Assembly: GCA_027923505.1 (NCBI GenBank)
Contig: BROI01000001.1
Location: forward strand, 213,501 to 277,500
DNA: 64,000 nucleotides
Reading direction: 5' to 3'
DNA from: Mayamaea pseudoterrestris
Taxonomy: Eukaryota > Bacillariophyta > Bacillariophyceae > Sellaphorales > Sellaphoraceae
Shown: piece after piece, positions 51,257 to 62,833 of the stretch
Layout of the letters: the number at the start of each line of letters is the position of its first letter
How positions within the stretch are numbered: the stretch's first letter is position 1
The notes under the pieces: model-generated
What the model saw: the letters and a program-made list of their open reading frames with translations, nothing else
What the model was told of the DNA's origin: nothing
Database searches by the model: none
Position numbers and translations under genes: made by a program

Positions 51257-52993
51257 TTAGGCACAATGCGCCAAGTTGCCACTGCCTTCGTTGCTCGACG
51301 CCGGCGATGCTTGCTTGCTCGTGGACGAGGACGCCAACTCGTCCACCAAGCTTGACGTTGGCGTGGACGTTGGACTATTCGTAGTAGCGGCAGATTCCAT
51401 AACGAGAGTGGTGGTGGGGGCTGCTGTTGCGGTAGTAGCTTCGGGTGGAGTCGTCATTGGTGGCGAGGTTACTGCCGCTGTTACTGGTGGCTGCATTGGC
51501 GCCGGCGCCGCCGGCATCATCCACGGCTGGGGCATCATCATCATCGTCATGTGCGCCGGGTGATAGCCGGCAGGTGGAGCCGGCGCCGGTGCATACGCTG
51601 AATATGCGTGGGGAGGATAGACTGGCTGCATCATGGCTGGCGGCTGTTGCTGCTGTGGCGGCAGCGGTCCTGCAATATTCGCAGGAGCCGGTATAGTAGG
51701 CGATGGACCAGTTGGAGCTGCCGCTGGAGGCACCATGACTGTCGGCATGGGCCAATGCATCATGGGATGCGGCGCCATGATGGCTGGAGCTGGAGCTGCA
51801 TGCGCCGCGGACGCAGGAGCGACAGTGCTTGGTAGCGACACTGGAGAAGCCGAGCTTGCTTCCTCCGTCGTTGTCGCTTCCTCGCTACCCGCCTTGTCGT
51901 CATTCTTGTCAACTTCCTTGGTCTCGTCGCTACTGGCCGGCTTGCAGGGTTCACTACTACCATTGTTGTTACTGTACATTGGCATGGGCATGTACATCAT
52001 CATGTGCGGATGCGGCTGCTGCATCACCTTGCCTTCCGGATGCATGAGTTGCGGATGCATCATGACGTGCGGCGGATGCATGACTGGAAACGGTTGCTGC
52101 TGCTGCTGCATCATGCTACTCGCCATGAGCATGCGCTGACTCTGATCGTGCTGCTCCTTGAGTTTCCGCGCCGTTTCCTCGCCCGCTTGCTTGGCTTGGA
52201 CGAGCTGCTGCTCCAAGTCAACGACTTGCTTGCGCTGATGCATGCAGGTAATATTGAGCGATTCCAGCAAGCGAATGGTGCGGTTGAGCAAGTCGACGCG
52301 ATTGTTCGTGGCGCAGCTGCTGGAGGTGCTGGTGTACGCGGAAGTAGTAGCTGCGTTTCCTCCAAGATGATCCTGCTCCAACGTCTGCAAAACTCCATTC
52401 TCGGGAATGCTACCAAGACCTGCAGTATTGCTATTGCTGCTATGAACAAGCGTTTGCTGCTGCTCAATGTTGCGCATGGTTTGCACCAGCAAGTCAAACT
52501 GCTTGTTGACATCGGAACGTCGCTGCTTTTCGCGGGATCGCTTGCGCTCGGTCCGCGCCTGCACCTTGTCCTGCGTGTGAATACCATTGCTACGATGCAT
52601 CAAGTGACTGTTACTGTTAAACGCTGCAGCAGTCGCATCCGCATCGTCGACGGCGCCGGCAAGGTCGTCGTCGTCGTTATCATCCAAGAGCACATTGCCC
52701 TGATGATCCACGGCGCCCAGCAAGTGACTGATATCCTCGGGCGAAAAGTGGTGATGATGAAGGTGATCGGCCGCATGCAAACCAAAGTGATGCGGCGATG
52801 GAAAGGCTGATAGATTATTGTTACTATTGCTATTGTAGTTGGTATGCTGGGTCATGGTGTTGTGGTGATGCTGCTGCAAGCCGGACTGCTGCTGCTGAAA
52901 CTGCTGCTGCTGCAAGTGATGCTCCAAACTTTGATTACTATAATTTTTATTGCTGCCGTTAGCGTTAGCGTTGCTCTTACTGTGCGAGGACAT
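51257..52993 (-). CDS. bHLH transcription factor with long loop and low-complexity tails
   Basis: 578 residues from the ATG at 52993. The N-terminus is Asn/Gln/His-rich. A basic region plus helix 1 (R-T-E-R-K-R-S-R-E-K-Q-R-R-S-D-V-N-K-Q-F, about 154-180) is followed by a loop of about 50 residues and helix 2 (N-R-V-D-L-L-N-R-T-I-R-L-L-E-S-L), which runs into a coiled coil (V-V-D-L-E-Q-Q-L-V-Q-A-K). The C-terminal half is Met/His/Pro/Ala-rich low-complexity sequence. The E-R/K-x-R-R pattern supports E-box binding. The frame is clean despite many triplet runs. Confidence 0.82.
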   Translation of the reverse strand: MSSHSKSNANANGSNKNYSNQSLEHHLQQQQFQQQQSGLQQHHHNTMTQHTNYNSNSNNNLSAFPSPHHFGLHAADHLHHHHFSPEDISHLLGAVDHQGNVLLDDNDDDDLAGAVDDADATAAAFNSNSHLMHRSNGIHTQDKVQARTERKRSREKQRRSDVNKQFDLLVQTMRNIEQQQTLVHSSNSNTAGLGSIPENGVLQTLEQDHLGGNAATTSAYTSTSSSCATNNRVDLLNRTIRLLESLNITCMHQRKQVVDLEQQLVQAKQAGEETARKLKEQHDQSQRMLMASSMMQQQQQPFPVMHPPHVMMHPQLMHPEGKVMQQPHPHMMMYMPMPMYSNNNGSSEPCKPASSDETKEVDKNDDKAGSEEATTTEEASSASPVSLPSTVAPASAAHAAPAPAIMAPHPMMHWPMPTVMVPPAAAPTGPSPTIPAPANIAGPLPPQQQQPPAMMQPVYPPHAYSAYAPAPAPPAGYHPAHMTMMMMPQPWMMPAAPAPMQPPVTAAVTSPPMTTPPEATTATAAPTTTLVMESAATTNSPTSTPTSSLVDELASSSTSKQASPASSNEGSGNLAHCA

Positions 52994-53194
52994 GGTGACA
53001 GTCTCTTTCTTTCGACTGTAGTCCAAGCGAAAGGGAGAGAGCCCAGATGAGGAAGCCTTTCTATTGTTGACGATGATGGCTCCACAAACGCATGCAGCAG
53101 CAAACAGTAGTGATGGATGACGAGCGGAGTCTGGTTGCGCGCCACCACTCGATTTGGGGTCGGACTTGAAGCGGTACTCAGTCGCGGATTCACC

Positions 53195-53212
53195 GCCAAA
53201 TTTGGCGCCAAA
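53195..53212. promoter_or_regulatory. Overlapping E2F/DP-type palindromes
   Basis: Two perfect 12-bp palindromes overlap: GCCAAATTTGGC (53195-53206) and TTTGGCGCCAAA (53201-53212). The second is a symmetric E2F/DP consensus. They lie in the 427-bp spacer between the divergent bHLH and Sec7 genes, about 210 bp from each start. Cell-cycle control of one or both genes is inferred. Confidence 0.5.
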
Positions 53213-53420
53213 ACGGAAACTGTAACGTTTAACCTTAACTTTACAAGCCTCTCGGAGTCATTCGAGAAACCCCCAACGCAAGTTGACCACCATGGAATAG
53301 TAACCGAGTCGAAACAAGATATTGCATCTCATTTAACTTCTATTATACAATTAAGAGCCATCCAGTAACGTGATAAGCGTGTCAACGTAGTCTTTCGGTG
53401 GAGTAGTATTAGGTCGTAAA

Positions 53421-56400
53421 ATGTCGGACCAAGCGAATGGCTCGAAGGAGGAGGAAACGGATCATGCTGCAAACGATGCGAGTCCACTGACTGATGCCTC
53501 TGTAGTCGAGGAAGAAGAAGTTGAGTTTGCGGCAAACGACGAGGATGTAGAGCAAACCATGGCGGAATTACTACCAGTCATGACGCACGAAGCAGGAGCG
53601 ACTGCAGAGACGCAGGATAGTGAAGCAGCAGCAGCAAAGCCGGACGACGAGGAGAGCCAAACCATCCAACCTGCAGGCGGCAGCGACGACGTTTCTTTAG
53701 CACGATCTGCTGAAACTGCAGCTGAAGAAGGTGAAGGTTCATCGACCGATCAAGCAAACAAAGCTATTACTGGCGACGACGACGAAGAAGAAGCCGTCAT
53801 GGTGGAGAATGACGTGATTGCAGCCGAGGCGCTCGTGGCGGCCGAGTCATCCGGACCTTCCGGCTCGTGGCTTGGATCTTGGTGGAGTGGTGGGAATACT
53901 ACAAGCAATGCAGAGACGGTGAACGAAGCAGAAACTGGTACAATTTCTGCTGAAGATGGCGAGGAAAAGGATTTAATTGTTGCTGCAAACGATGATGCCG
54001 CCGCGTCTCCCGCTCGCAGAACGAAACCTCCCAAGCGAGAGGCACCTCCTACGCAGACGTCACCAGGCACTGCAACGGAAGCAACGCAAGCTGTCACTGA
54101 CGCTGCTACCGCTCTCACCATTGACACTGAAAATGAAGAAGCATCTCAAGAGCCTCGACCACCCAAACCGCAACTCAACGAAGCGGATCAGTCAGCCTTG
54201 GACGAAGCCTTTGAGCATCAGCAGCAGCAACAGCAAAATGACAGTGACAACACGACAGAAAATGACAATGACGACGACGACATGCCTCGGACACGTGGAC
54301 TTGGTCGCATTCCCAAGCAAACGCTCATTCCAAACGCCGATGTGGCGTTGCGTCTCCTGCGCAAGTTTGCCTGCAAGACGAGACATAAAATTACCACAAC
54401 ATATGGTGGAGGCAAGCCACGATCCATTGTTTCCTATATCATGATGATTAAAAAGTCGAACCAGCGAGAGGATGCCACCTTTGTCGCCTATCGCGACTTG
54501 ATGCAAGTCTTGTGGGACGACGTGGACAAGGATCCCGAGGAATACTACTACAATCACTTTTTGCAGCAGCAGCCCGACGGTATAGATGGTAACATTAGCT
54601 ATCAGTACCAAGATCATCATCATCAAGACGACTACGAGGAGCAATACATTGTCGGATCTGTCTTGGGTGACTATCCGGGCGATGACATGACGCGTGCCCG
54701 AAAAGCCATTGCTGCCTTTGTGCACTTGGCCGGACTGTGGGGACACGCCAGTTCGTGGTACTTGGAGCCGAGCGGTGGAAGCAACCACCCGCATGCACAT
54801 TCTGGTCCGCCGTCGACAAGCATGATGAATCAAACAACCTTTTCTGATTTGTTGGCGGCGTGCTGGGATGCGTCGACGACGCTCGTGGCGCATGGGTGTT
54901 TGGACAATGTAGACATTCAAATATTCAACGCTGGAGGCGCAGACAGCAAGCCGGAGGAAATGGCTGCGGTTAATATGCTGGCATTGAGCATTTTTAACAG
55001 CGACTTGACCATGGAGCGCAACGAATTGGCAGCATTAAAGTTTCTATTGACGACTGGCTGTCGCAACATGGGCAATGGACAGGCCTTGTTGCGAGGCAGT
55101 CACTTGCTGCAGACAATTCGAACCTTGTATCACATTTACTTGACGACGGAGAGTCAGTCGAACAAGACCACTGCCAAGGCGTCGCTGCAGCAGTTGGTGT
55201 CGAGCGTATTCGCTCGCGTTATACAAACGGATTTGGAGGAGCAGCTGGAACGAACGGCGGATGGCTTTCCGTCGGAGAATCACCGCGATGCCTTTTTGGT
55301 GCTGCGAGCCATTTGCAAATTGAGCATGCGCAATCTTCCAGACCCGAGCTCGGGAATGCATAGTCATATTGGTATTGCCAGCAGTGGCAGCAACGCTACT
55401 TGGAACGGCATGGATGGCGATTCGTCGCAGAGAGGCTTGGATGCTTTGAGTGATGCTCATCCTTCGATGCCGCCCATGACGCAGGAACATGCCGAGCTCA
55501 TTTACACGGCCGCCATTCATCCGGCGCTTGAATCCAAATTGCTGGCGCTTGATTTGATTTTCTACGTTCTTGACAATACTAGCTTTTCGCGCGGATTCAT
55601 TACGCGAGCAGGCTCGCAGTTCCATGCTGCCGTTCGCAACTATTTGTGCGTGTCACTGTTAAAGAACTGCACGTCGGGCGATACACAGGTTGTCAACGTC
55701 AGTCTACGGCTGTTTGTTCCGCTTGTGCGCAGCTTTCGGACGATTCTCAAGAATGAGATTGAAGCATTTGTCACGAACGTTTTCTTTGTCATTTTGGATT
55801 CCAAGAATAGTCCAGCCGAGCATAAAAGTATTGTTGTGAATACTTTTGAGGAGATTTGCTCGGATCCATCTACGCTTGCTGAGATTTTTCTGAATTATGA
55901 TTGCGATCTCAGTGCGGTCGATTTATTTCATCGGATCGTCAACACCTTGTCCAAGATTGCACGCACTGGGTTGCAACAGGAACAGAGGAACAGCGGCATT
56001 GGTTTTATGGGTGGTGCGAGCGCGGCGCGGCAGGAACGCGAGCGGAGCGAGAGCAGAGAATTAAGACTAGATGCCATGAAGGCACTTCGACAGGTGTTGG
56101 CCAGTCTGCATGCCAGTAGTGTGGAGCCTATGGCGCGCAGAGACTCCTTCCATGGCGCTGAAAATGACATAGAAGGTGACGTTGCGAGCGCCATGTCCCG
56201 AGACACGGACGGAGGCATGCCGGCTTCGCCTTCCAGAGAGTCGGCCGTCGATTCAAGTGGGCAGAAGCTAGTCGACATTTACGACTCTAAACGGAAGCGC
56301 CGGGAGGAAGCATCAGAGGTTATTCTTCGGTTTAATCAGAAGCCCTCTGCAGGTATCTCGTATGCAATCAAGTGTGGTCATGTAGACGGTGATGATGCTG

Positions 56401-59400
56401 CAGATGTCGCCCAGTTCCTCTTGAAAAACAAGGACAATTTTGAGAAGGCCATGATCGGAGAGTACCTAGGGCGCGAGCCTGAGTACCAAGGAGGGTTTTC
56501 TTTGAAAGTTCTCCATGAGTACGTTCGCCTTATTGACTTTGAGGGACTCGGTTTTGATGATGGCATTAGATTGTTTTTAAGTGGGTTTCGTCTTCCTGGC
56601 GAGGCTCAAAAGGTAAATTAATGACAGGATTGTAGGAACAGTGTTCATGTCCAGCGTCCTTACCGCTGCTTCGCCATCTTTAACAGATTGACCGTATCAT
56701 GGAAAAATTTGCAGAGCGATACACGGAGCAGAATCCTTTAGTCTTTCCCAGTGCCGATACCGCCTTCATCTTGGCATTTTCAGTCATCATGTTGAACACT
56801 GATCTCCACAATCCTGCAATCAAGGAAGACCGGCGAATGACGAAGGATGGATTTGTACGAAATAATCGAGGAATTTGTGACGGTCAGGATTTGCCTGAGG
56901 AGTTATTGCATAGCATTTTTGATCGTATCAAGGAGAACCCCATCAGTTTGAAGGAGGATGACGAGGCAAGACAGCGAGTGGGGAAGCCGAGCGGCGGAAT
57001 TGCATCTTCGCTCGGTCCAGCGTCTTTTTTTGCGAGTCACTACGAAGAAATGGATCGTGCTCGAGAAAGTAATTTTCAAAAAGAGAGAGACCATATAGTG
57101 CGTACAACTGAGGCACTTTTGAAACGCCGGCGCCACGGCCAAGATCATTCGTCAAGCAAGTTACAAAGCAAGTCACGACCAGAGAAACAACCGAGACCGA
57201 TTTCGCGATTTGTTCGCACAGAAGATAGTGGTCTTCGTGACGAATACGTGTCTCCAATGTTTGATGTGGCGTGGGGAGCTGCTCTGGCTGCCTTCTCTAC
57301 CGCCATGGAGTCGGCTAACGGGACGGTCGGTGCACTCATCGCCATTGCGTCAGACGAAGAGCTTGAATTTGCTGCTGAAAATGCGGCGGAGACAATTGAA
57401 GTCTGTTTGACTGGATTCAGATTTGCAATATGCACTGCGGGTTTATGCGGCAATCACGTTGCGCGAGACGCCTTTGTTCTCGCCCTGAGTCGTTTTTCAC
57501 AGCTTGGAACTGGTGCACTCCTGGAACCACGTCATGTCCGCTGCATTCAGACGATGATGAGTTTGGCGCGTGAAGATGGCGAGCTACTCGGTCCATCCTG
57601 GGAACACTTCTTTAGAGCACTCAGCGAAATCAACCGCTTTCATCAGCTCTTCAACATAATGGCGCGCAACGACAGGGCAGCTGCGGCAGCGGCTGCAAGG
57701 CGTCAGAAAAAGCGAGACGAACGAGAAAGGAGGCGACGTGATCGTGAGGCACGTCGAGCGGCAGAAGAAGAAGGAGATTCTGTTACCGATGCTGGTGCGT
57801 CGGAAGGATTTGAAGACGAGAGCGAAACTGATGATTCACTTGCAGAGTCTGGTCTTTTTGACGAGGCTGATGACTTTCCGTTTGAAGAAGATATGGATGC
57901 AAGAGCAATCGACGAATCCAATGCTCGCGTTGTGTACGACGCCGTGTCCGAGACGGTAATTGAGGCAATTTACGAAAGGTCATCGTCTCTCAGTGAGCAG
58001 GCGATCAAGGATTTCACCAAGCAGCTCTGCTTTGTTTCTCGAAGTGAAATTTCTGTTGGAGGTGCCAACCTTCTTTACAATAATAAGGGTGGCGACCAGT
58101 TTCACCATAATCAGGTAAATATATACTGCCTACAAAAGCTTGTCGAAGTTGCGCACTACAACATGGAATCGCGTTCGCGCCTGGTGTTTTCCGACCTCTG
58201 GACGATTGTGGCTGATCATTTGACCTTTGCAGCTTTGCATTTTAACCCTGCCATTGCGATGTATGCAGTCGATTCGTTTCGGCAGCTGAGTATTCAGTAC
58301 TTAAAGAGGGACGAGCTTGAGGTATTTGAGTTCCAAAAGCGCTTTTTGAAGCCACTTGACGTTATCATGGCTCGCAGCGAACAGGTTAGCACGAAGGAAC
58401 TCTTGCTAAATTGTGTTGATCGAATCATTCTTGTTTTCAAGACTGATGCATCGACGAGCAGCAGCGGCAATTTAGCGCAACGCAAGGGCGGACTTAGAAG
58501 TGGGTGGATGCCGATCTTGAGTATTCTTGGCCTTGGAGGATTAGATTCAAACCGAGACATAGCCAAGCAGAGCTTTAAAATTCTCATGGACGAGATAAAA
58601 CTCTGCCTCAAGGAAACCGAACATCCTGGAGTTTTGTTAAGCGAGCACTTTGTGGAAACTGTGACAGCTATCTTCATGTTCATAGCCGGCCCTCATGAAG
58701 ACATAGGTCGTAGAGCTTTGGAACATTTGACAAAATTAACCGAGTATCTTGTGAAAGAAGATGTTAGCATGCCCCAAGTGCGTCGGAGAGCTTCGATCAT
58801 ACCTGTGGGTAGTGGCCACGGACCAGGCAACAACATGAACGAAGATCTTGAGCTTTGGTGGCCTATTCTATTGGGGCTCTCGCGCGCTGTGGGCGATTTG
58901 CGTCCAGAGTTACGTTCGAGGGCACTCGAGACATTAATACAAGTGATCACGAGTTATTTCTTCCCTTCCGATCCAGACGTTAATACCACGAAACGCAGAA
59001 CGGCCCACGATGATATTCAAACCCTTCAGATTGTATTTAGAGGCATACTATTTCCAATTTTGGAAAACGCGGAACTCGGCTCGGACGAAGGCGATGTCCC
59101 TGTACTTCCCGAAGACTTTGAGCGCTTTCTTACAAAATTGGACGATCAAAAGACGGAAGGGACCGGAGCCGTGGAGGATGTCACGTCGACTGGTTGGCTT
59201 GAGACGATGTTTGATTCATTCATGGATGCTTGCATCTCTTTGTGTCTGCGATCAATCCTGGTGTTCAAAAAAGACTTGCTCGTCGAGGAGGTTCTTGCCT
59301 TGTTGACCAATTGTCTGATGTCTGATTCGGGTGCGCTGGCGGTTCGTGGCTTGCAACGACTTGAGCAATTCATTACTAGCGACCTCAACTCGAGCAATCT

Positions 59401-60940
59401 GGATGACGAGAAATGGGGTGCCATCAGCCACATGCTACGACGATGCCTTTTTGTTCGCAATCTTCCTCCGATCCGCGCATCTGCGAAAGCCGCCGATGCA
59501 CAGTCAGAAGATGAGGCAACGGTCAAGGCAAACCAAGAAGAATACGAGGAGTCCGTTCAAGAGTTCGTATCGGATGATATACATTTTGCGGACCGCCGAT
59601 ACATTCCCAGCAATGCGACAATGGTGATTGGCATGCTTCTTAGCAGTGATCGCTTCTCGATAGGACTCCGTTGGCGCCTGTTTCTTGTGGCTGGTCTTGG
59701 GCGCGGAATTGTCGAATGGGAGCGCGCGGCGATGATTCTCGAACAAGACGCTAAAGCAAAGGTCACATCAGACATTGTGCCGCCAAGCTACTTTGAGACG
59801 GCGATGTATGGACGCCGATGGATGAATCGATTTATTTTGCAACTCGTATCTACGAAAGAGATTGCCCAAGCGCCGACAGATGCAGACCCCAAGTCCAATC
59901 GCTTTGCAGCGGGCCAAAAGCTCGTCGCTGATGAGACGCAGCGCCTGCTTGCATATTTCCTAAAAAGCGAAACAACTGTAGCACAGTATCAGCACGATGC
60001 ACGAGACGATGCTCGTCATGTCAGATTTACAACGCTCGTCAACGAGTTGCTATCGGGTTACAACAAGATGGACGGCGAGCACTTAAAAGACATTGCGTGG
60101 ATCAATCCAATCCTCCTTGGGACTTGCATCCAGTCAAAGAACGAGGATATTCGTCTAGCTGTACAGAAGCTTGTTCAGCGAACTGCCCCAAAGCCGACTC
60201 CGTATCCTGCTCCAACAACCCCCGAATCTCGTGGGCAGAAATCACCTGCCGCAACTCCAGATGCAACTCAAGAACCGGTTATCGAACAAGAGATCGATGA
60301 AGGCGTTGAACATGTTGTCGAACATGCAGACTCTTTAACAATTGTGGAGGACGCTGATACTTCTTTGGAAGTTTTCGATGCAGTTCAAGCGGATGGCAAT
60401 GCTGAACATCTAAACGAATCGACTCTTGAGCAACAAGACACTAGTGTTGCTAAAGACGAGGATCAAGTAGTTTTTACTGCGGACACTGTATCATCAAATG
60501 GAGACGAGCAGGAACTTGAATTGACGATCGAGAATGTCCAACCACCAAGGCCAAGTAGCCCAGTGGCGACTATTCTTTCGCAACTTCCAGAAGACTACTT
60601 TGAGCGAGCCGAGCTCATGGACTTTGCGCCGCTTGACCAAGTAGCGGAAGCCTTTCGCAAGCCGTCGACGTATGTGTTGGATATTCGTAATGACGATGAA
60701 ATTGAAATGCATGGTCACGTGGACCATCCAAACTGGAAGCAATGCCCAGGAACGCCCGCCGATAATGAACTTTTGTCGACAAACCCCGAGGCATTTGTTC
60801 CAGACAGAAATGCTACTATTATCGTCTACTGCCGGTCGGGCCGCCGAAGCAATCGCGCCAAGAAGGTATTGCTTGAGCAAGGCTACACTGGACTGATTCT
60901 GAACGCTGGCGGCCATGATGACATCAAGACAATTGTTTAA
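53421..60940 (+). CDS. Large Sec7 ARF-GEF (BIG/GBF type) with C-terminal rhodanese domain, two exons
   Basis: Exons 53421-56612 and 56687-60940 (74-bp intron, GTAAAT...AACAG); 2481 residues. An acidic N-terminal region of about 250 residues precedes the DCB/HUS part, with a HUS-type box N-Y-D-C-D (about 825). The Sec7 domain (about 960-1150) is split by the intron; splicing restores F-R-L-P-G-E-A-Q-K-I-D-R-I-M with the catalytic glutamate, followed by L-N-T-D-L-H-N-P. Long helical HDS-like regions follow. The last 100 or so residues form a rhodanese-like domain: Y-V-L-D-I-R-N-D-D-E-I (about 2393) and active-site-like Y-C-R-S-G-R-R-S-N-R-A (about 2445), all in the same frame. It should activate ARF GTPases at Golgi membranes. 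The rhodanese tail is not part of any ARF-GEF I know. Confidence 0.92.
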
Positions 60941-61172
60941 AAGTTTAAACTACATGCAAGTTATTTAATCGAGTAGTTACGTCTACAGCACGGTAGGAAT
61001 TGTCTCTATCTTGGAAACGAGCAGCTATATTTCCTAGCAAATGTCTTTTCATTGCCGCTGACCATTCGGATTTCGCGCGCGCCGTCACGATTTTGCAGCG
61101 TCGAAAACTTGATGCATGCGAATTGTTATCAATGGGTCCATTGCTGTTGTGTTTCTTCGACCATTAGCAAGC
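60941..61172. other. Short spacer before the UBE2O-like gene
   Basis: 232 bp. An ATG at 61116 is in frame with the following gene and would add 19 residues; the ATG at 61173 is preferred because the sequence after it is the more typical hydrophilic start. No other motif is seen apart from ACGGTA at about 60991. Confidence 0.4.
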
Positions 61173-62664
61173 ATGCCGCGTACTACTCGCAACTCTCCCC
61201 CGCAAATGGCCGCGCCCATGGCGCTGGATGTCTCTTCTACTGAATCATCTGCCAAGAAGCGAGCCGCTCCGGAAACGATTGTTCTTTTGGACGACGACGA
61301 GGACGATTTGACAATGCAGCAACTTGGCGCCCAGTACGAAGCAGCGGCCATGCAGGAGTTTGCGTCGGCTGGGAAGAAGAAGCAGAATAAAGGGCCTGAT
61401 ACTCCGACGACGTTTTTTGGACAGTTATTTCGCCGCACTTCGCGCGGCAAGGCGAAGAAGGAAACTGCAGCTGCAGCAACAAGTACTGGAGCAGTTGCGC
61501 GCGCTACTACCTGCCTCGACGCGATTGACGTGGATGCCATATATATTAATGAGATTATCGATCCATCTGCCTCGTATCGACGAATCCTTGGTCCTCTTCG
61601 ATTTGACTACATTGATTCTTTTCGTCATCATTCCTTTGTCAATGAGAAGCAGTCGCCAAATATGCAAAAGTTGATGCCAAAGCTTTACAAGGAGCTCCTC
61701 GAGTATCGACTCAATCTCCCGAGTGAAGTAACTGGAAGCATTTTTGTTCGAGCATGCGAGTCTCGCATGGATATCATTCGGGCGGTGATCACAGGTGAGA
61801 GTAGATTGCGAGTGATGCGTGAGCGATGCGAACGGCAATATTGATATAACTGCCGCTTGCTATTTAACCAAGCTATTGAATGGCGCGCAACGTTTCTGTC
61901 ATATGATAGTTGAAAAAATTGGAAGGAGCTTTATCTTATACTGTTTTGCCTCCTTAACAGGACCGGACGAGACGCCGTACGCTAATGGCTGCTTCCTCTT
62001 TGACATTTACTTGAATGATTACCCAAAGCTCGCTCCACAGGTCAATTTCCTTACAACGGGAAAAGGAAAAGTGCGATTCAATCCAAACCTTTACAATTGC
62101 GGGAAGTGCTGCTTGAGTCTCCTTGGAACATGGGCTGGGCCAGGATGGGTCGCTAATCAAAGCACGCTCCTGCAAGTTCTAATCAGCATTCAAGGGCTCA
62201 TTCTGGTGAACGAACCTTATTACAATGAACCGGGTTACGAAAACTTCAAAAACACCGATGCGGGCAAAGTGGCATCGGAAGCTTACTCGAAAAACATTCG
62301 CAAATACACGCTTCAATATTCGATTGACGAGTATCTTGATGCGCTGCTGAAGAAGCAGACCAAGCCGCTGGATTACGCAGAGTTTGAGTCAGTCATGGTG
62401 CAACACTTTTTGCAGCGCGCTCAAGCCATTTGCTTGATGATGGACGAATGGGTCGAAAATGACAAGAAGTTGACAAATTTGGCAGACGGCATTCGCCGCA
62501 AGCTGCTCCAGTTGGCCGAGGAGCATGGTGAACAACAAGAAGAAAACGCGATTCATGCAGCGGCGTACGCCTTTGATGGCGTATTTGACGACATTTTTGA
62601 CGATGGAGACTTGAAACCAGCCGCGCTCAAGATGGCGCCAGAGATTTTGGAGATTGACGATTGA
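61173..62664 (+). CDS. UBE2O-type ubiquitin-conjugating enzyme, two exons
   Basis: Exons 61173-61794 and 61961-62664 (166-bp intron, GTGAGA...AACAG); about 441 residues. After an acidic and a basic N-terminal stretch, the UBC fold begins near R-R-I-L-G-P-L-R-F. Splicing restores T-G-P-D-E-T-P-Y-A-N-G-C-F-L-F-D-I-Y. The catalytic cysteine lies in L-Y-N-C-G-K-C-C-L-S-L-L-G-T-W (about 256), the signature of the UBE2O/BIRC6 class. It is much shorter than human UBE2O, which has extra N-terminal domains, and so resembles the compact UBC23-25 plant forms. It should pass ubiquitin directly to substrates in the cytosol or nucleus. Confidence 0.92.
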
Positions 62665-62833
62665 AGAGACTTGTCTCGTTCGCATGTAGAATGGTATGTG
62701 CTTGTCTCGCCGTCCACAGTAGCAAAAGGACACACCAATTATATACAAATTTATGTAACATGTTCGCTTATTGTATGTATGAAGATAGAGAAGAGTTTTG
62801 ACAGCATGTTGTGAGACGACGAGACTTGACTGC

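Noticed and set aside
51257-53050. Long plus-strand open frames opposite the bHLH gene
   Set aside because: They mirror triplet runs (Gln, His, Met codons) of the real minus-strand frame and have no domain of their own.
53977-54920. Alternative open frames inside the Sec7 gene
   Set aside because: Shadow frames in an acidic, low-complexity part of the real gene; no family motifs.
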